NCBI GenBank assembly: GCA_947095585.1
Contig: OX352763.1
Location: 26,709,462 to 26,773,461, forward strand
Source of the DNA: Nephrocerus scutellatus
Lineage: Eukaryota; Arthropoda; Insecta; Diptera; Pipunculidae
DNA: 64,000 bases
Direction of reading: 5' to 3'
Shown here: piece by piece, positions 45,540 to 58,469 of the stretch
How the letters are laid out: each line of letters starts with the position of its first letter
Position numbering within the stretch: position 1 is the first letter of the stretch
Notes under the pieces: model-generated
Seen by the model: only the letters and a program-made list of their open reading frames with translations
Told to the model about the DNA's origin: nothing
The model's database searches: none
Program-made: the position numbers and the translations under genes

Positions 45540-47230
45540 GAAAGACCTACAACAGCTTCTAATGCAGTCGTAGGGCAGGTACGCATAGAACCCGTTAAAC
45601 CTAGACAGACAATTCTTTGTAGCTTCTGAAGCTTAGTTGCCGTTGTCCGTTCAAGAACTTTTGACCACCAAACGATGGCCGCATATGTGATATAGGTCTC
45701 TCCATCATGGAATACATCAAATTTTAGGATTTAGACTCCAAGTACTGCAGTAGAGGAGGCTTTTGGCCCACAAGGCCCTAGTGGCGCGTTCGATGGCGGA
45801 CTTGATATTATAATTCCAGTTTAACCGTTTATGAAGGATGACGCCGAGATATTTAACCTCCCTGGAATAATCTAACGTGGTGCCTTTGATGACGATAGGT
45901 ACCAAATCGACCAGTCTTCTTTTCGCGAAAGACACAAGAATGGTTTTGCAAGAGTTGATAGACAGTCCTTTTCTGCTACAACATCCTAAGACGTGAAGTA
46001 AAGCACCATGCATGATACAAGGGATAGTCGTGCAGTGTCTTGTCTTGTACGGTCTAATAAAAATGCAGGATGAGATCTGTCGCCTTCTGTAGAAGCGCTG
46101 GGAAGATCCCATCACCGCCGCGAGCTTTGAACGGTTTGAAAGAGCCTACTGCTCTACGGATAACACATCATTTAATTGGTACGCTGCCTCATCTAGATCC
46201 CTGTGGACTCTATATGTATGTGTGACAAGCATATCCAATTTGGAGAGGACAAGTCCTCGATACAGATTCCAGTCCGTAGTCTTAGGATCTTATCTAGAAG
46301 AAGCATGTGTCAGTTTGCCGGGAATGTCAAACCTGTTGTGCCAATTTTCTACTAGGTTTGAGATAAATGGAATGGCGACTGTGATGTCGAGTACCTCTTC
46401 GCGAATCGCATTTATAAAGGTTGCTTTAGAGCCCTTATTTAGAATTTTTACATTATTACTAATAAGATATTTTAAAAGGCACTCACCCCTTTTATTGATG
46501 CCCCTGCTGCCCCAGACCTCATGATGTGCATTGGCATCGCAACCTGTGAGGTTTTTGCTCTGACAGTGCTCTACTAGCTCCTGGACCTTAGTTAGCGGAA
46601 TGTTGTTGTCGTCGCCGGGGAAGTATGCTGAAGCACACACGATATTATGAGTTCCCCTCTCGGTCGTAACTTCCACTTGTAGGGCCACCAGGTTTGTTAT
46701 GAATTCTGTAATTGAAAGAAGTTAATTCTTGTGCTTATCAAGCAGGCCGCCCTTGGCGCTAACTCCTCGCTTAATATTATTATATTATCCTCGGCAAACC
46801 GCTTGCTAAGGGTAGCGTACGCACTGTTCGTGTGGTGCATATTCGCTTGCATATTGTCATCCCTGGATGCTTAATCTTGTCGGAGTAATTGAGCTTTTTT
46901 AGGGCTCTTTCCTCTACGGCAAGCAGTCAGGTTATTTTGACCCAGTGATCTAACCTAACCCGACTCATCCTTCATCATTGGGTGCCCAGTGGCGCCGCCT
47001 ATCGTATGGAAGACACCAGCTAAACCCGCTGCAGTTCTGCTGCCAGAACCTCTAAGGCCAGCATGTCCAATGGCGCTTCTGATCGAAGAAATTGGTCGTG
47101 GGACCTTCTTCTCTGATTTTATTCCGGACCCGCTGTGATCAGCATGCCCTTCGGCACTGGTGAACGACGAGGTTGTTTTTAGCGGTGGTTTTACCGGAAC
47201 CGCCAGGACTGGCATGCCCAGTGGCACTGC
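45540..47230 (-). pseudogene. RNase H-type non-LTR retrotransposon relic
   Basis: Minus strand, same family as 230-1750. From upstream: a repetitive Gly/Ser/Ala segment with GHAGLRGSGS and GHADHSGSGI (47227-46955), probably ORF1-like; an endonuclease piece with GCDANAHHEVWGSRGINKRG and VLDITVAIPFIS (46688-46290); then RT C-terminal sequence with CSRKGLSINSCKTILVSFAK, REVKYLGVILHKRLNWN and KSAIERATRA (46020-45760); then MYSMMERPI (about 45710). Most of the RT palm is deleted between 46290 and 46115. Several frames are disrupted. A dead copy. Confidence 0.75.
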
Positions 47231-49416
47231 TAGTCGAGCTAGCGACTTTCTCTTACCTGGCCAAAACGATAGTTTACAATACCTTTGCAGATTTTGAGCC
47301 TTATCATGGATGCGTCATCTATCGCCAGTACGAGTTGAAGGAGCGCACCTTCTTTCTTCCTCTGTACTATCTTCTGGCTTGTCTTGGCCTGCAAATCGGC
47401 GTTTTGCGCTTAAATAGTAGCCAGAATTTTTTTACAACAGCTACTCATACGATTTACTGCATATCTATTGGTATAATCCATGAAAAACCGAATGAATTCA
47501 TTTATTTGTAGCTATGGTATACACGAAAGGCAAAGTAGTGTGAAAAAAATCGACACATCTTAGGTACTACCTAGGAAACATTTTTTTTTTGTATTTAATT
47601 TTTAGCGCCCAACCCAATGTTTCAAAATTATCCATTCTTTCTGGGACACCCGATATACAACCGGGGTCTGCAAATATTCTTCGAACTGTTACAGCTGCAC
47701 ACTTGCTACAATAATTGACCTGATGAGCTTTAAAAACTTGTGAACCGAGGATGTACAATAGGTAAAGTTTTAGTTTTGATGTTGACAAATAGAGACATAA
47801 CTCTTTATGGTAAAAATAAGTTGCACAATTATTTAATGATCAACATGGTTAGCTTGATGATTTGTGCATTTCTTAAAAATAATTGCCATCATCATCATCA
47901 TCATCATCATTGCATACCTACTTTCTTTACCTACATTCGTTGCTCCATCTATGAGTTAAATTAATTAAATGTTCTGCCAACCTGACTGACCGCCTCGCTG
48001 CCTGCCAACCCAATCGTTTCGAAGCGATAAAACGGGAATATATTCATAGTACTCGGGTGTGCGCATTAAACCTGACTATTCATCCACACATTCCAGCAAG
48101 CAGCAAACTTATCCAACAGGATGACCCTCATCAAATATTGCAATTTTCTAGATTTTCATCCGAAACAGAACTACATGCTCGTACAGAAAAATGCTAAACA
48201 GTTGCAATTGCATGGTGTTATGAGCGTGTGTGTGTGAGTGAGTGAATGTGTTCTGAGGCCATCAGACAGAATGTAAACTTACCAATATATGCAATGTAGT
48301 TGCACCAGATATTCCAGACCATGGCGAGACCGGGTTTTGGTAAAGCTCAAACATACAGTAGAGACTAGGTGCCATTAAAACAGAACTCCTAAACCGTTAA
48401 AATAGTATGCAACATTTTTAAATACAATAATTTAAGTATCTATATCTCCCTCTTGTATGAATTTAATTTTGAATTCTTAGTATATGTACTAAACACGCAA
48501 GCCAAACTTATTCACTGTAAAGTCATAAGCATTGGCAAACGTTTTTGTAGATGCAGCATTATAGTTAACTTAATTGATTCGAACGCTTGTTTTGTTGTTA
48601 ATGTTTGGAATGGTTTGGAAATGTACAATGGGTGTATGGTCATAGTGGTTGGTCATCATTTACACTATGCATCCGTCGTATAACGGTATAGACCTATGTA
48701 ATGATTTTTTCATTAAAACAGCTTGTGTTTGGAATATTGAAAAATCAGTTATTAGTTGTGAAACACAACACCATGAAAATTTCATCCATAGAAATCCTTT
48801 CACGGGTGAATGCGATAATCTCAATTTTTCATGACTTTTTAGAATAAATCTGGCGAAATGCCGGCAATTTCCCCTTCAATGTTCATCTAAAGTCGCTGGC
48901 TTATTGGCATAGGCGGTAGACCCAAAGAAAACATTCCAAAAATGTCAACCGAACCCGAACAAGGTACCCAATTGACTAGTCCATTTCTGGAGAAAACACG
49001 GCCACTGAACCGTGACACAAACAGTAAGGCCGAGAACAGCTATTGAAAAATAGGGCATTCCAACTGAAAACCTCGTTAATATGATAAGGTTTTATGGTTT
49101 TAAGGATTTTTGACTTACGAAACGCAAAAATAACACTCAAGCATTTGAATTTAGAAAAACAACTAAGTTGTTTGCGATTCACTTTAATTGCCTCCTAAAC
49201 CAGGCAACAGAAAAAGTTGTACCTCATACTTTATGCTTTAACTGCCCATTCAATTCCAGTTGAGCTTTCCTTTAATCGCCACAGGTCAATAAAGTCCATC
49301 TTAAACTGCCATAGTCATAGTAGCGGATGATCTTAATTACTTCCAAAATTGTACGGTCCAATAAGTACGTTCCGTACGTACGTACGCATCCCAATGATTC
49401 CGACCGGCATGCCGAC
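47231..49416. other. Unassigned AT-rich DNA
   Basis: Contains a (CAT)8 microsatellite at 47887-47910. Other open frames are short and lack domains. A mariner-like trace may lie near 48840-49080 on the minus strand (frames include a phrase like LRIYCQ), too weak to call. Confidence 0.3.
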
Positions 49417-49690
49417 AGTGAAACTTCTTTAATGTTGTGGGAAAAAAGATCTCCAAAAGACCCAAAAGATTCTTAAAAAGACCCCCAAAAATTCTTTAAA
49501 GACCCCCCAAGAGGCCCTCAAAAGGCTCACCAAAATATCCCCAAAAGACCCTCAAAAGACCCCCAAAAGTCCGTCAATATACCCTGAAAAGACCCCCAAA
49601 GGCACTCAAAAGAGTCATCAAAAGACCCCCAAAAAACCCTCAAAAGACCCTCAAAAGACTTCCCAAAGTACCCCAACATATTCCAGATCA
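49417..49690. repeat. C-rich minisatellite array (array 2)
   Basis: About 240 bp of AAAAGACCCCC-type units (period about 11-12). The left flank AGTGAAACTTCTTTAATGTT (49417-49436) is the inverse complement of the right flank of array 3 (53990-54015). The two are therefore copies of one family in opposite orientation. Confidence 0.8.
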
Positions 49691-49699
49691 CCATCCCCT

Positions 49700-50095
49700 C
49701 CTGACCACTCTGGAAAGAAGGTGCTATCTCGGAAATGAATCAATCAGTTTTTATACTGACGGGCGATCAAAGAAGTCCTGTCTTGGCTGAAAACAAACAT
49801 AATATCCACTAAGGATATCCGCATCTTGTCGGATAGTCAAGCAGCTTTGAGTTCCCTAGAATCAGTCTCTACAAAGTCTATTGTTGCCCTAGACTGCCGA
49901 ACGTCTCTCAGGGAGATGGCGGAGCAGTTCAACATTTACCTGTATTAAGTGCCGTGGCATAGGGAAATTCTGGTGAACTGCACGCTGCCCCTTCTACCTG
50001 AAAATGATTCCCTAGACATACCGATTGCTACATGTAAACTCATGTTAAAGCAGGATGATACTGACAAAACCAACCTTAGATGGACAAATGGTAAA
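49700..50095 (+). pseudogene. RNase H fragment of a non-LTR relic
   Basis: Plus strand: TDG near 49757, EVLSWLKTNIISTKDIRILS then DSQAALSSLESVSTKSIVAL (about 49775-49890), then VPWHRE (49948) and LPENDSLDIPIATCKLML (about 49990-50045). The TDG, DSQAA and VPWHR motifs are the RNase H order of the 45.5 kb family; the fourth acidic block (GNE) is lost. A stop and small changes show it is inactive. Confidence 0.65.
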
Positions 50096-50099
50096 ATGG

Positions 50100-50690
50100 T
50101 GTAGCGACAAAACAGACCTGGCCAAAGGTGATCCGAAACGCTTCAAGCGTTTGATTTCTCTAAACAGAGAGCACATAACTATCTCGCGAATAACAGTCGC
50201 AATGTTATATTTTAAAGCTGGAACTGTTTTTGGATTTTCCCGATTACATCTATCCCTAACCACACCCCATAGAAAAAAGTCCATTGTCGTCAAATCGCAG
50301 CTCCGCGCAGTCCAATTGACATCTCAAAAACGGCTGATTATTCGGTTGTCGAATTTGCCGTGCAAGAGCAAGTTGTATGGCATGTGGTGCCATCTTGTTG
50401 AAACCAAAGGTCGTCCACATTCATGACGACGATTTGAGGCTATAAAAAGTTGGTCAGCTGGTTCTGTAACGGTCGTCTTTAAAGGTAACGGCGTTTCCAA
50501 CGGCGTTTTCAAAGAAAAATGGGCCACCTCTCTAGGTGGATGCATTGGCTTCTCTACAATTACGTGTGGCTGCTCCGAATCCCAAATCTGGCAGTTCTGC
50601 TTGTTTACATAGTCCCCGAGATGGAAATACACTTCGTCTGAAAAGATGATTTTTCTACCAAAATCGACGGCATTATCAAGCTAGTCTATG
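50100..50690 (-). pseudogene. DD41D mariner transposase relic
   Basis: Minus strand: IIFSDEVYFHLGDYVNKQNC (first catalytic D, near 50650-50600), IWDSEQPHVIVEKPMHPP (50590-50540), a deleted stretch, DNRIISRF near 50330, then TTMDFFLWGVVRDRC (third catalytic D) with NPKTVPALKYNI at 50293-50210. Same family as the 4.4 kb element, in several frames and with the middle missing. Confidence 0.7.
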
Positions 50691-51179
50691 GACCACGCTT
50701 TCAACTTCTAAGTCAACTGGACCTTATAAACAAATAATCCGAGGTCTTTGTGTATCGTATCGTTACGCACAAAATTTCATTTGAAATTTGATCGTAAAAC
50801 TGATCACAGTGATTGCATCTCACTGTATATACCAGATTAATCAGATGAACAAAACCCGCTACTAGCTTGACAGAATCGATAATACTTTGCCAGAAATTCG
50901 AAGAGGTACAACGACCAAACAACCGAACATTGCATTATTTTATGCACAATAACATGATAACACCATAGCGACACCATATGTCTATAGATAATAGATAGAT
51001 GCGGCTTGGAGTGAAAAATGGGGCAAAAAGCACCAACGATGCAGCAGCATAAACACAAAAACAAACAAATTACAAACAAGAATACCATGGCGAAGAAGCA
51101 AACGAAGAAACCCGCTTCTCGCTAACATTTCCATCTATCGTGAGTCTTGGCTATTCGTGATCGGTTTCTTGAAGTGTGC
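50691..51179. other. Unassigned DNA
   Basis: No gene recognised; the sequence becomes less AT-rich approaching the 51.2 kb leader. Confidence 0.3.
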
Positions 51180-52937
51180 AGTTCGATGGTCAGTAGTCGT
51201 TTATTGTTGTTCGCTGCTTTTGAGTTATTGTTCGAAAGTCACGCCAGTCGGAGGAAAATCTTACCAAGATAACCGTCGTAATCTTCTTCATAGATACTCG
51301 TAGTATGGATACAGTGCGTTGCGCACGTTCAACTATTCGTCGTGGTTTTGGTCAGCATGCGGTTTCCACTTGAAAAACAAACGAAACGAAACGAAACGAA
51401 ACAATTAAATCGAATTTAACAAGTTAATTGTTTTTTGTGGCATCAACAAGCGGTCGGTAACAGTATTTCAGCTAAAGTTAAACACAAAAACCATCAAACA
51501 TTGCGTATCTGTGCGGTTTTTCCGAGCCGAGAACACGCTCGGAACTGTTAATAGCTGTTGCATGACAATTGTCGGGAAATATTCGTAGACACTTTGTTGT
51601 TTGTCGGTTAACAACAGGTGGAGCAGCAACAACAAACAAATCTTAAATCTTTCGTGTCAAATAACATCAGCATTTGATAACTTTTCATCATATCGTAGAC
51701 GAAGTGCAATTGGTCTTATCGAACTGCAATTAAAAGAAAGCATCACCTGAATTCCGTGAAGCAGAAGATTCTGCTCCAATTTTACACTCATCATCATCAT
51801 CATCGTTCATTCGAGTCGTGGAGCATCTATTTGATTTAAGTGAAGTGCAGTGAAGTGCAGTGCAGTGAAGTGCAGTATCGTGAGGTTTAGTCCGGTAGAG
51901 TGCGAAAAAAAAGTCGAAGAAGCATATTTTTACAAGAAGTAGCGGAGAAAAGTGTTTTGAGCTATTGAAAGATTTTCACAATTCGTTTGATCTCAGTCGT
52001 TCGACTAAATCAGATCGACGCAGAAGTCTTTCGTTTTTTTTTTTGTAAGTGAGCATCGATCGAGTGACCAACTTAACATAGAAGTGATTCCGCCAGAACC
52101 ACCACTTACGATGGTGATGGTGTGAAGGTCACTTGTGGATTTGTGTGGGAAACTGGAAAACAAATAAGAAAAGCAGAGAGAAATATACGAGTATACAATA
52201 GATCCGGATAACAGATTTTAATGTAATTTTTTTTTTTCATTAAAAACAGAATATTGAAAACATTATGTTTCGTTTAAAGTCCCGTTAAAGTCATCACCTG
52301 GCATTCATTAATTAATTAACAATAGAAAAAAAAACGTAATATCGACGGCCAAAGCAAACGACAACGAAAACGAAAACCCAAACGAAGACAACAAAAAAAA
52401 AGAGAAATTTCTGTAAACAGTTTTCAAATTTAAATATTCAAACAAAAAGTTTAAAAAACACTTTTATATAAATAGCAATACGAAAAAAATTAAGGAGGGT
52501 CTAACGGTTATTTCGTATTATTAACATTTGATGACTTAAAGTAATAAAATCAATTACAACCAAATTAAAAGGTTCACCGAAACTAATTGAAGCAGCAGTG
52601 TTTTTATCGATGCTAATTGAAAAATTAAAAAAAAATTAAAAACTAAATTAGATTTTGCAACTTAATCAATCAAAGCACAACTACATGCGGCGGCAAGCAA
52701 CTTAGCCAAAAAAAAAACACACGCAGACAGCAATTTGTTGTTCTTTGGCAGTTTACTTGTTCGTTTGTTTGTTTGCTCTTCCTCGAAAGTATCTTATTAC
52801 ACGTTATCAACCACCACACGTACGTTCACCCACCCTTCACACATAATCCACCAAGCAAAAAAACCCGAAAATCAAATCTCTTCCTCATGTTTAGCTATTT
52901 CTCGACGATAAATGTTAAAAAAGGATTACTCAGCAAA
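51180..52937 (+). promoter_or_regulatory. Probable promoter and long 5' leader of the 52.9 kb exon
   Basis: A stretch with the feel of a fly 5' leader: CAA- and AAC-rich, with an (ACGAA)n run at 51381-51402 and GAAGTGCAGT repeats at 51841-51876. It has no transposon homology and few ATGs in good context. Where transcription starts is not determined. A TCAGTAGT at about 51190 is a weak initiator-like string. Confidence 0.4.
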
Positions 52938-53164
52938 ATGACTAGCCTGACGTCGTATCGACGTAGTAAAATCAAAAGCAAATCGAACAATGACATCCGT
53001 TCGATTGTCAATGATATTGGTGATAGAAGCGATGGGCGTAGGATATCGACCAGTGATTTAACGGATTTAGCTGAAATGATTGAAACAACCGAACTGAAGG
53101 ATGATGAGGATAGTAAGCCGATTGTTCGCAAGGAACGCAATAATCGTCGTTGTAGTGTTGTAAG
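52938..53164 (+). CDS. Candidate first coding exon of unknown gene (possible alternative start of the ankyrin gene)
   Basis: An open exon from ATG 52938 in good fly context (CAAAATG), though an in-frame ATG at 52887 in poorer context could extend it by 17 residues. It encodes 75 residues plus two bases: a basic, serine-rich start (TSLTSYRRSKIKSKSNNDIR), an acidic middle (STSDLTDLAEMIETTELKDD) and a basic end (RKERNNRRCSVV). The donor AG|GTAAGG at 53164/53165 leaves two bases, the same phase as both ankyrin-gene exons. No recognised domain. It could be an alternative N-terminus for the ankyrin gene or belong to another gene; downstream exons are outside the window. Confidence 0.5.
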
Positions 53165-53474
53165 GTAAGGAAAATGCAATATATGCAGGTAGTTGGTTGC
53201 TCGTTGTACTTTAAATTGTCGTAGTTTTAACTGGGATTATAGCTAAAAAGTATAACTTTTTTTTTGTTTTTTTTTTGGTTCCAAAAAACATTCGTCGAGA
53301 ATGTCTCATATGTACTGGAGCCGGCCGGCGATCGACGTGTTACTAAATCAAACGACTGTTATTTCCTCATTAATGAATATTTTTATCAAAAACAAGCTGA
53401 CCAGACAGATGTTGTGCTGTCCAACATCAATAAATATGTTTGTGATTGTGTTGTGAATTTGTGAAGAGATATTT

Positions 53475-53990
53475 GAAATGAGGGTCCTCTCGGGGTCTTT
53501 TGGTGGTCTTTTGGGGGTCTTTTGGTGGTCTTTTGGTGGTCTTTTGGGGGTCTTTAAGGGGTCTTTTGGTGTTCTTTTGGTGGTCTTTTGATGGTATTTT
53601 GGAGGTCTTTCTGGGGTCTTTTTTTATGGTCTTTTGGGGGTCTTTTAGGGGTCTTTTGGAGGTCATTTTGGGGTCTTTTGAAGGTCGTTTTGGGGTCTTT
53701 TAAGGGTCTTTTGGTGGTCTTTTGGTGGTCTTTTGACGGTCTTTTGGGGGTCCTTTAGGGGTCTTTTGGTGGTCTTTTGGTGGTCTTTTGACGTTCTTTT
53801 GATGGTCTTTTGACGGTCTTTTCGGTGTCTTTTGGCGGTCTTTTAAAGAGTCCTTTTGAGCGTATTTAAGTGGTTTTTTGAGGATATTTTTGGGTCTTTT
53901 AAGGGTTCTTTATGATTCTTTTTGGGGTTTTCGGGGTCTTTAGATGGTCTTTTGGTATCTTTTATGGTTCTCTTGAGGTTTTTTTTTTTG
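53475..53990. repeat. Minisatellite array (array 3)
   Basis: About 500 bp of GGTCTTTTGGTG / GGGGTCTTTTGG units, period about 11-12, followed by a T-tract and the flank shared with array 2. Open frames through it on both strands (rich in GSF or KDPQK) are by-products of the repeat length. Confidence 0.85.
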
Positions 53991-54084
53991 CCTCCAACAT
54001 CAAAGAAGTTTCACTTAAACCTCGCGTAAGGGTTACAAGCACTTTTTTTTATATCTATATATAAATTATATAAATAGTATTGAA

Positions 54085-54381
54085 ATATTATTAATAATAT
54101 TGCGGCACGACAGACCATTTCGATCCAGGGCCTTGCTTCTCGCGACAATTAATGTTATGCATGTATAATTTTCACACAAAGGGAAGGGACCTACAATTTA
54201 ATGCCGTATCCGAAATTAACGGCGAATTGAGAAGCTTTCCGTGACATGTTATTACTGTCGGATATTTGTCAGACATTTGCGTGGGACCGTTAAGAATATA
54301 TTTTTTTCTGTTTCTGGTATTCGAACCACGAACCTCCTGCTCAGAAGTCCATGCACTTATCCACTGAGCCACGACGCCCAC
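54085..54381 (-). mobile_element. tRNA-derived SINE with 9-bp target-site duplication
   Basis: Complete 297-bp copy on the minus strand. The A box is TGGCTCAGTGG (near 54369-54359) and the B box GGTTCGAATACC (near 54335). The body has AAGCTTTCCGTGACATGTTA, CACACAAAG and TGGATCG blocks, with an (ATT)n-type tail at 54085-54101. AGTATTGAA flanks it at 54076-54084 and 54382-54390. Same family as the 13445 copy. Confidence 0.85.
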
Positions 54382-54479
54382 AGTATTGAAGGATTAGGCT
54401 GATTTAAATTCATGATCCACTTCAATTTGTAGGATTAATGTTGAATCTCCTGTTTAGACCTCTTATTTAACTTTAATTT

Positions 54480-54600
54480 CATTTATGTACAGCCTCAGAT
54501 TTTATGCAATCATGCGGCTCGATCATAATCAAACTCTCTTGTATTACCCCCAAAGTTATACCGCAGTACTTGAACGTGTAAAATGACTGTACCTCGTGTA
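54480..54600 (-). pseudogene. RTE relic scrap
   Basis: ATTTATGTACAGCCTCAGATTT (about 54482) matches the wording at 28975 and 42995 in the RTE relics. Too short for more. Confidence 0.35.
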
Positions 54601-55700
54601 AATATAATAAAATATATAATAAATGACAATAGAATGTATGATTACTTACTCAAACACTTGAAAGAAAGATCCTTAGTGAAGACACCATTGTAAATGTTGA
54701 TTGGGATTAATAGTGCATCGGAAACTATAACTTTTACATTCTCACTTTTTTCATTGTTAACTTACATGACAACGATAGTTTCTATGCAATTCCGAACGAT
54801 GTCGCTACTCTCGCTATCTTATCATAGTCTCAATGCCATCAAAAGGATCAACATTAAGTTTTGAAATTCTTAAAATGTAGAAAAATATGTTGTTTCTAAG
54901 TTTTCGCAGTTGAAGAGTAGTTGGGTCTTATATTGGACAGTTTCGTGCTGGTGCATTATGTTGACCCCCTTTGTAGATTATGTTCTCGCATTACAAACTT
55001 CAATAATCGGGCGATCAGAAATTGGGGGAAATATTTCGGAATTGCCAGACTGACTATACCAGCTGTTAGTCTGAAGAAAGGACTTCTACTATTTCTGCAA
55101 CTAATCGCACTAGCAGAAGATCATGATATCCGATTGATCTAGGCTATAACACAAATGAATGGCATCAGGAGAAATCCAGGAAGCTACAACATTAAAAGTA
55201 TGTGTTATCGGTGGCGACAGGAGGGACAATTTTTTTTAACACTGGTTTCGTAATACACAGGTCATATTTTGGTTGGGACTGCGGAAAATCTAACGTGCGA
55301 ATGGTTGATTTATGTCGAAGGCGTCCGTAAAACGTGCAGCTTTATCGTCAAGAGTAAGTTGTGACGAGTTGGCAAGAAACCTCCTGCTTTTGAATAAGGC
55401 AGTCAAAAATTAAAAATCGCATAATCACCATTTTTTTATAATAAGGGATTTACACCCTTATAATGCCTAGGCACAGCGTGAGCTTGGAATATTTGGATAG
55501 AGGAAGAAAAGTGTTGCGGTGGGTGGAGTTGAGTTCAGACCCGAGCACTCACAAACCTGAATATTGTGCTCATAAGCCCACATTCATGGCTCTACATCTG
55601 GATTACTTCATACATCAACTCAACCGTATATGTGAAAACAGCAGTATACGGCAACTGATTATCTCATATACAGGCATCATATCATGAGTACTTGTAATCT
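54601..55700. other. Unassigned AT-rich DNA
   Basis: No gene or element recognised. Confidence 0.3.
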
Positions 55701-55711
55701 AGATGATCAGC

Positions 55712-55800
55712 GCGCTGAGAAAAATTCGCGGGGAATCGAACCCGGAACCCACTGAGTGGGAGCCAATAGTTCTAACCACTGCACCACCGATACTGTTAAT
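55712..55800 (-). repeat. tRNA-like SINE head
   Basis: Minus strand: TGGTGCAGTGG (A box) and GGTTCGATTCC (B box) match the polymerase III consensus, with a plausible anticodon-like middle. The 5' and 3' ends do not pair as an acceptor stem. Resembles the head at 6640-6712. Confidence 0.45.
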
Positions 55801-58460
55801 CTCTGTCATAGTCTGTGAGTAGAAGAACAAGAGTTGACTCCCACTTGGAGGACACACCAATTTAATTCTTATTCGGGTCAAAAAACTTGAGAACTTTTTT
55901 CACCGCACAGATCACCTAGGTTACGAGTATATATGATACGATGCTGTACACTTAAAATATAGTTCCCGTATAGCTGTACGGTTGAGGATGACATGATTGA
56001 GTTGTTGTATGAAGTAATTTAAATTAAGAGCGAACTAAAGTGGGCTTATGAGCATTATATTATAGTGTACTCCTATTCGGGTGTGAACTTTTAGCTACAT
56101 CACCACCACCATCACCACAACTTTAATTCTATCTACCCTCGGTCAGCAAACTGTCGCGGTCGTCATTGACATCCGCCCATCCCGTATATTTATAATACAT
56201 TCGCTAGCGAATATGATACGCACTCTTAACAACACCTATAACACCCCTATCGAAAAAGCAGAAGGCCGGTTTACGAGGGTTCTGGAAGTACTAAACAGCA
56301 TAATCCAATTAGACAAAACATCCTGCTATCTTTCTCTACTGGTGCTGCCGACTGCGATCGACAACCTTGTCATTGGAATAACATCAGCTGCTGTTGCGAA
56401 ACGATTACCCTTCAAGAATAAATTCCTGTTTTTGCATAAAATGTTAATCGTAATGCAGCCGACTCAGGAGGTCGGCATTGTATTGTTTTGAATGCCTTGT
56501 GTTATAGTCACTAGTGCCGGTTACCAGAGTTTGGATTAGTAAATAATTTTTTTATATCATGTCTTGAGTTATTACCTATATTCTAGTTAGTGGTGTATTC
56601 GAAAAAAGTCAGCTTCTTGTAATAAAGTTTTGATGAACTTAAATAATTTTGGAAACAATTCCTTCCCAGATTGTACTGCACTGCTGTATTGTATATTTTT
56701 ATATCTATTATAGTTTATAATATGTATAAAGAGTTAAATTTAATTATACTAAACTCTTGAGAAAAATATCAATCAATTTTGAATTATATCATTATCTGAT
56801 TTCTTTCGAAACTTTAAACAGTGTATTTAATTTATACGATTTTAATAAAAGAAATCCACATGTCTGCAACTATAATGTAGTTAACCACAACTTAAGTTAG
56901 TTATTATCAATATAATTAATGCGAATTTTCTCGTCAATTTGAGTCAAATTCAGTGCAACATTTAATTCGAATAAAATTCCGATCTCTTATGGTTGTGATA
57001 TAACGATTGAATTTTCAAATTTCATTCAGTTTTATGCAAATTATGTGTAGAAAATTTTAATAAGAAAATTGTGAATGTTTAAAATTACTCTGATAAATTA
57101 TCTACACAAAACGAGCGATTTGTTATTGTTCTTCGTGATTGCTTTTGAATCGTTTTATGAGCAACATTTTCACATTAATTTGCAAAATAAATCGCCTGCC
57201 CGTTGGGATTTGTCTGATTGTAATTGAGAAATAAAACTATTACCAGTTGTTTACTTATAATGCTATTAAAAAAATCGCGAATAATTGCGCGATTGCTGGT
57301 TAATTAATCGTGAGTTAAGCTTCATCCCAATTTGTTTTTTTTTAATTCAATCGCAATCGATTCGAAATCAATGTAGATTTAGATAATGTGTATATAGTAA
57401 GAAAAAAATGTCTAGTTATTTCGAAATTTTGAAACTTAAAGCTGTCAACGACATACGAGTATTAATTAAAAATGTTGTATAGCAAACGGAAAAGTTTGTT
57501 CCAGCATCGTGAATTTCAAATAAAGACAACGGACTTTTTGTTAAAATCTAAGTAAACGTTTGAAGGAATTGTAGAACTTTCGTTACGGGCGACGGCTTGT
57601 AGGAATTTTTTGTCGCATTTCTTGAAAAATTCTGATCAAAAATAAAACCAAAAACCACATGGTTAAGAGACACGACTCGTCCTTAATGAAGTCCTGTGGC
57701 TGAGACGCCGGCCGTAGAAGAGAAATGGAAACGCCTTCAAAATACTGTGATTATATCATGGCAGTAGTCCAACAAATTCATGAATGTAAGTTAGCAACTG
57801 ATAGTAAGGATGGCATATAAGACGCATGAGCATAGATATCTCATCTTTTCTTCTCGTTAATCTGCTAACGCCCACGCTGTGCATCAAATTGTTGAATACT
57901 GCGTTTATGAATTTCTTCTCTATCATACAAGACAAGATATATTAGCCTTAATACTCTAAAGTCAACATTGACACATACTAGTGTAGCTTCATCTTAGGCA
58001 GATCAACTACTGATCAGATTTTCACCTTTAGGCAGGCGATGGCAAAATATCTAGAGCTCAAAAACTCACTACATCATATGTTAATAGCCGCATATGATTG
58101 ACTTATTGATAGTTCATAAAATCGAGACTCTACAGTATAACAGCTTATTCTACTGAAGGAGGAAATGATGAATAAAGGCTTCTTCTCAAAACAATCCTTT
58201 ACATTTTTATGACACCATCCTCTTTTCCATTATATACTCGCAATAAAGTAAAGTAAATTGGGACGCTATATTTTTTCAATATGAATTCTCGGCTACACGT
58301 GTGTTACTGTTGTTTGTTGGACATTTAAACTCGTACATAAGTGCCAACGATAACCAATTATTCAAATTGGTTATTATAGTTCGGTTGCAAAAACTTTACG
58401 TGCTCCTCAACGGTTTCATTAAATAGCAAAATTGTCCCATTTGGGCAAGTCAGCAAACCT
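55801..58460. other. Unassigned AT-rich DNA
   Basis: Includes a CATCACCACCACCATCACCA run at 56098-56120 and very AT-rich stretches (56.5-57.5 kb). No coding signal. Confidence 0.3.
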
Positions 58461-58469
58461 AAGCAATTC

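Noticed and set aside
53427..53703. Open frames on both strands through the 53.5 kb minisatellite
   Set aside because: A short repeat without stop codons gives open frames in several frames; residue content simply mirrors the repeat.
55712..55800. Functional tRNA gene
   Set aside because: A and B boxes fit, but acceptor ends do not pair; more likely a SINE head.
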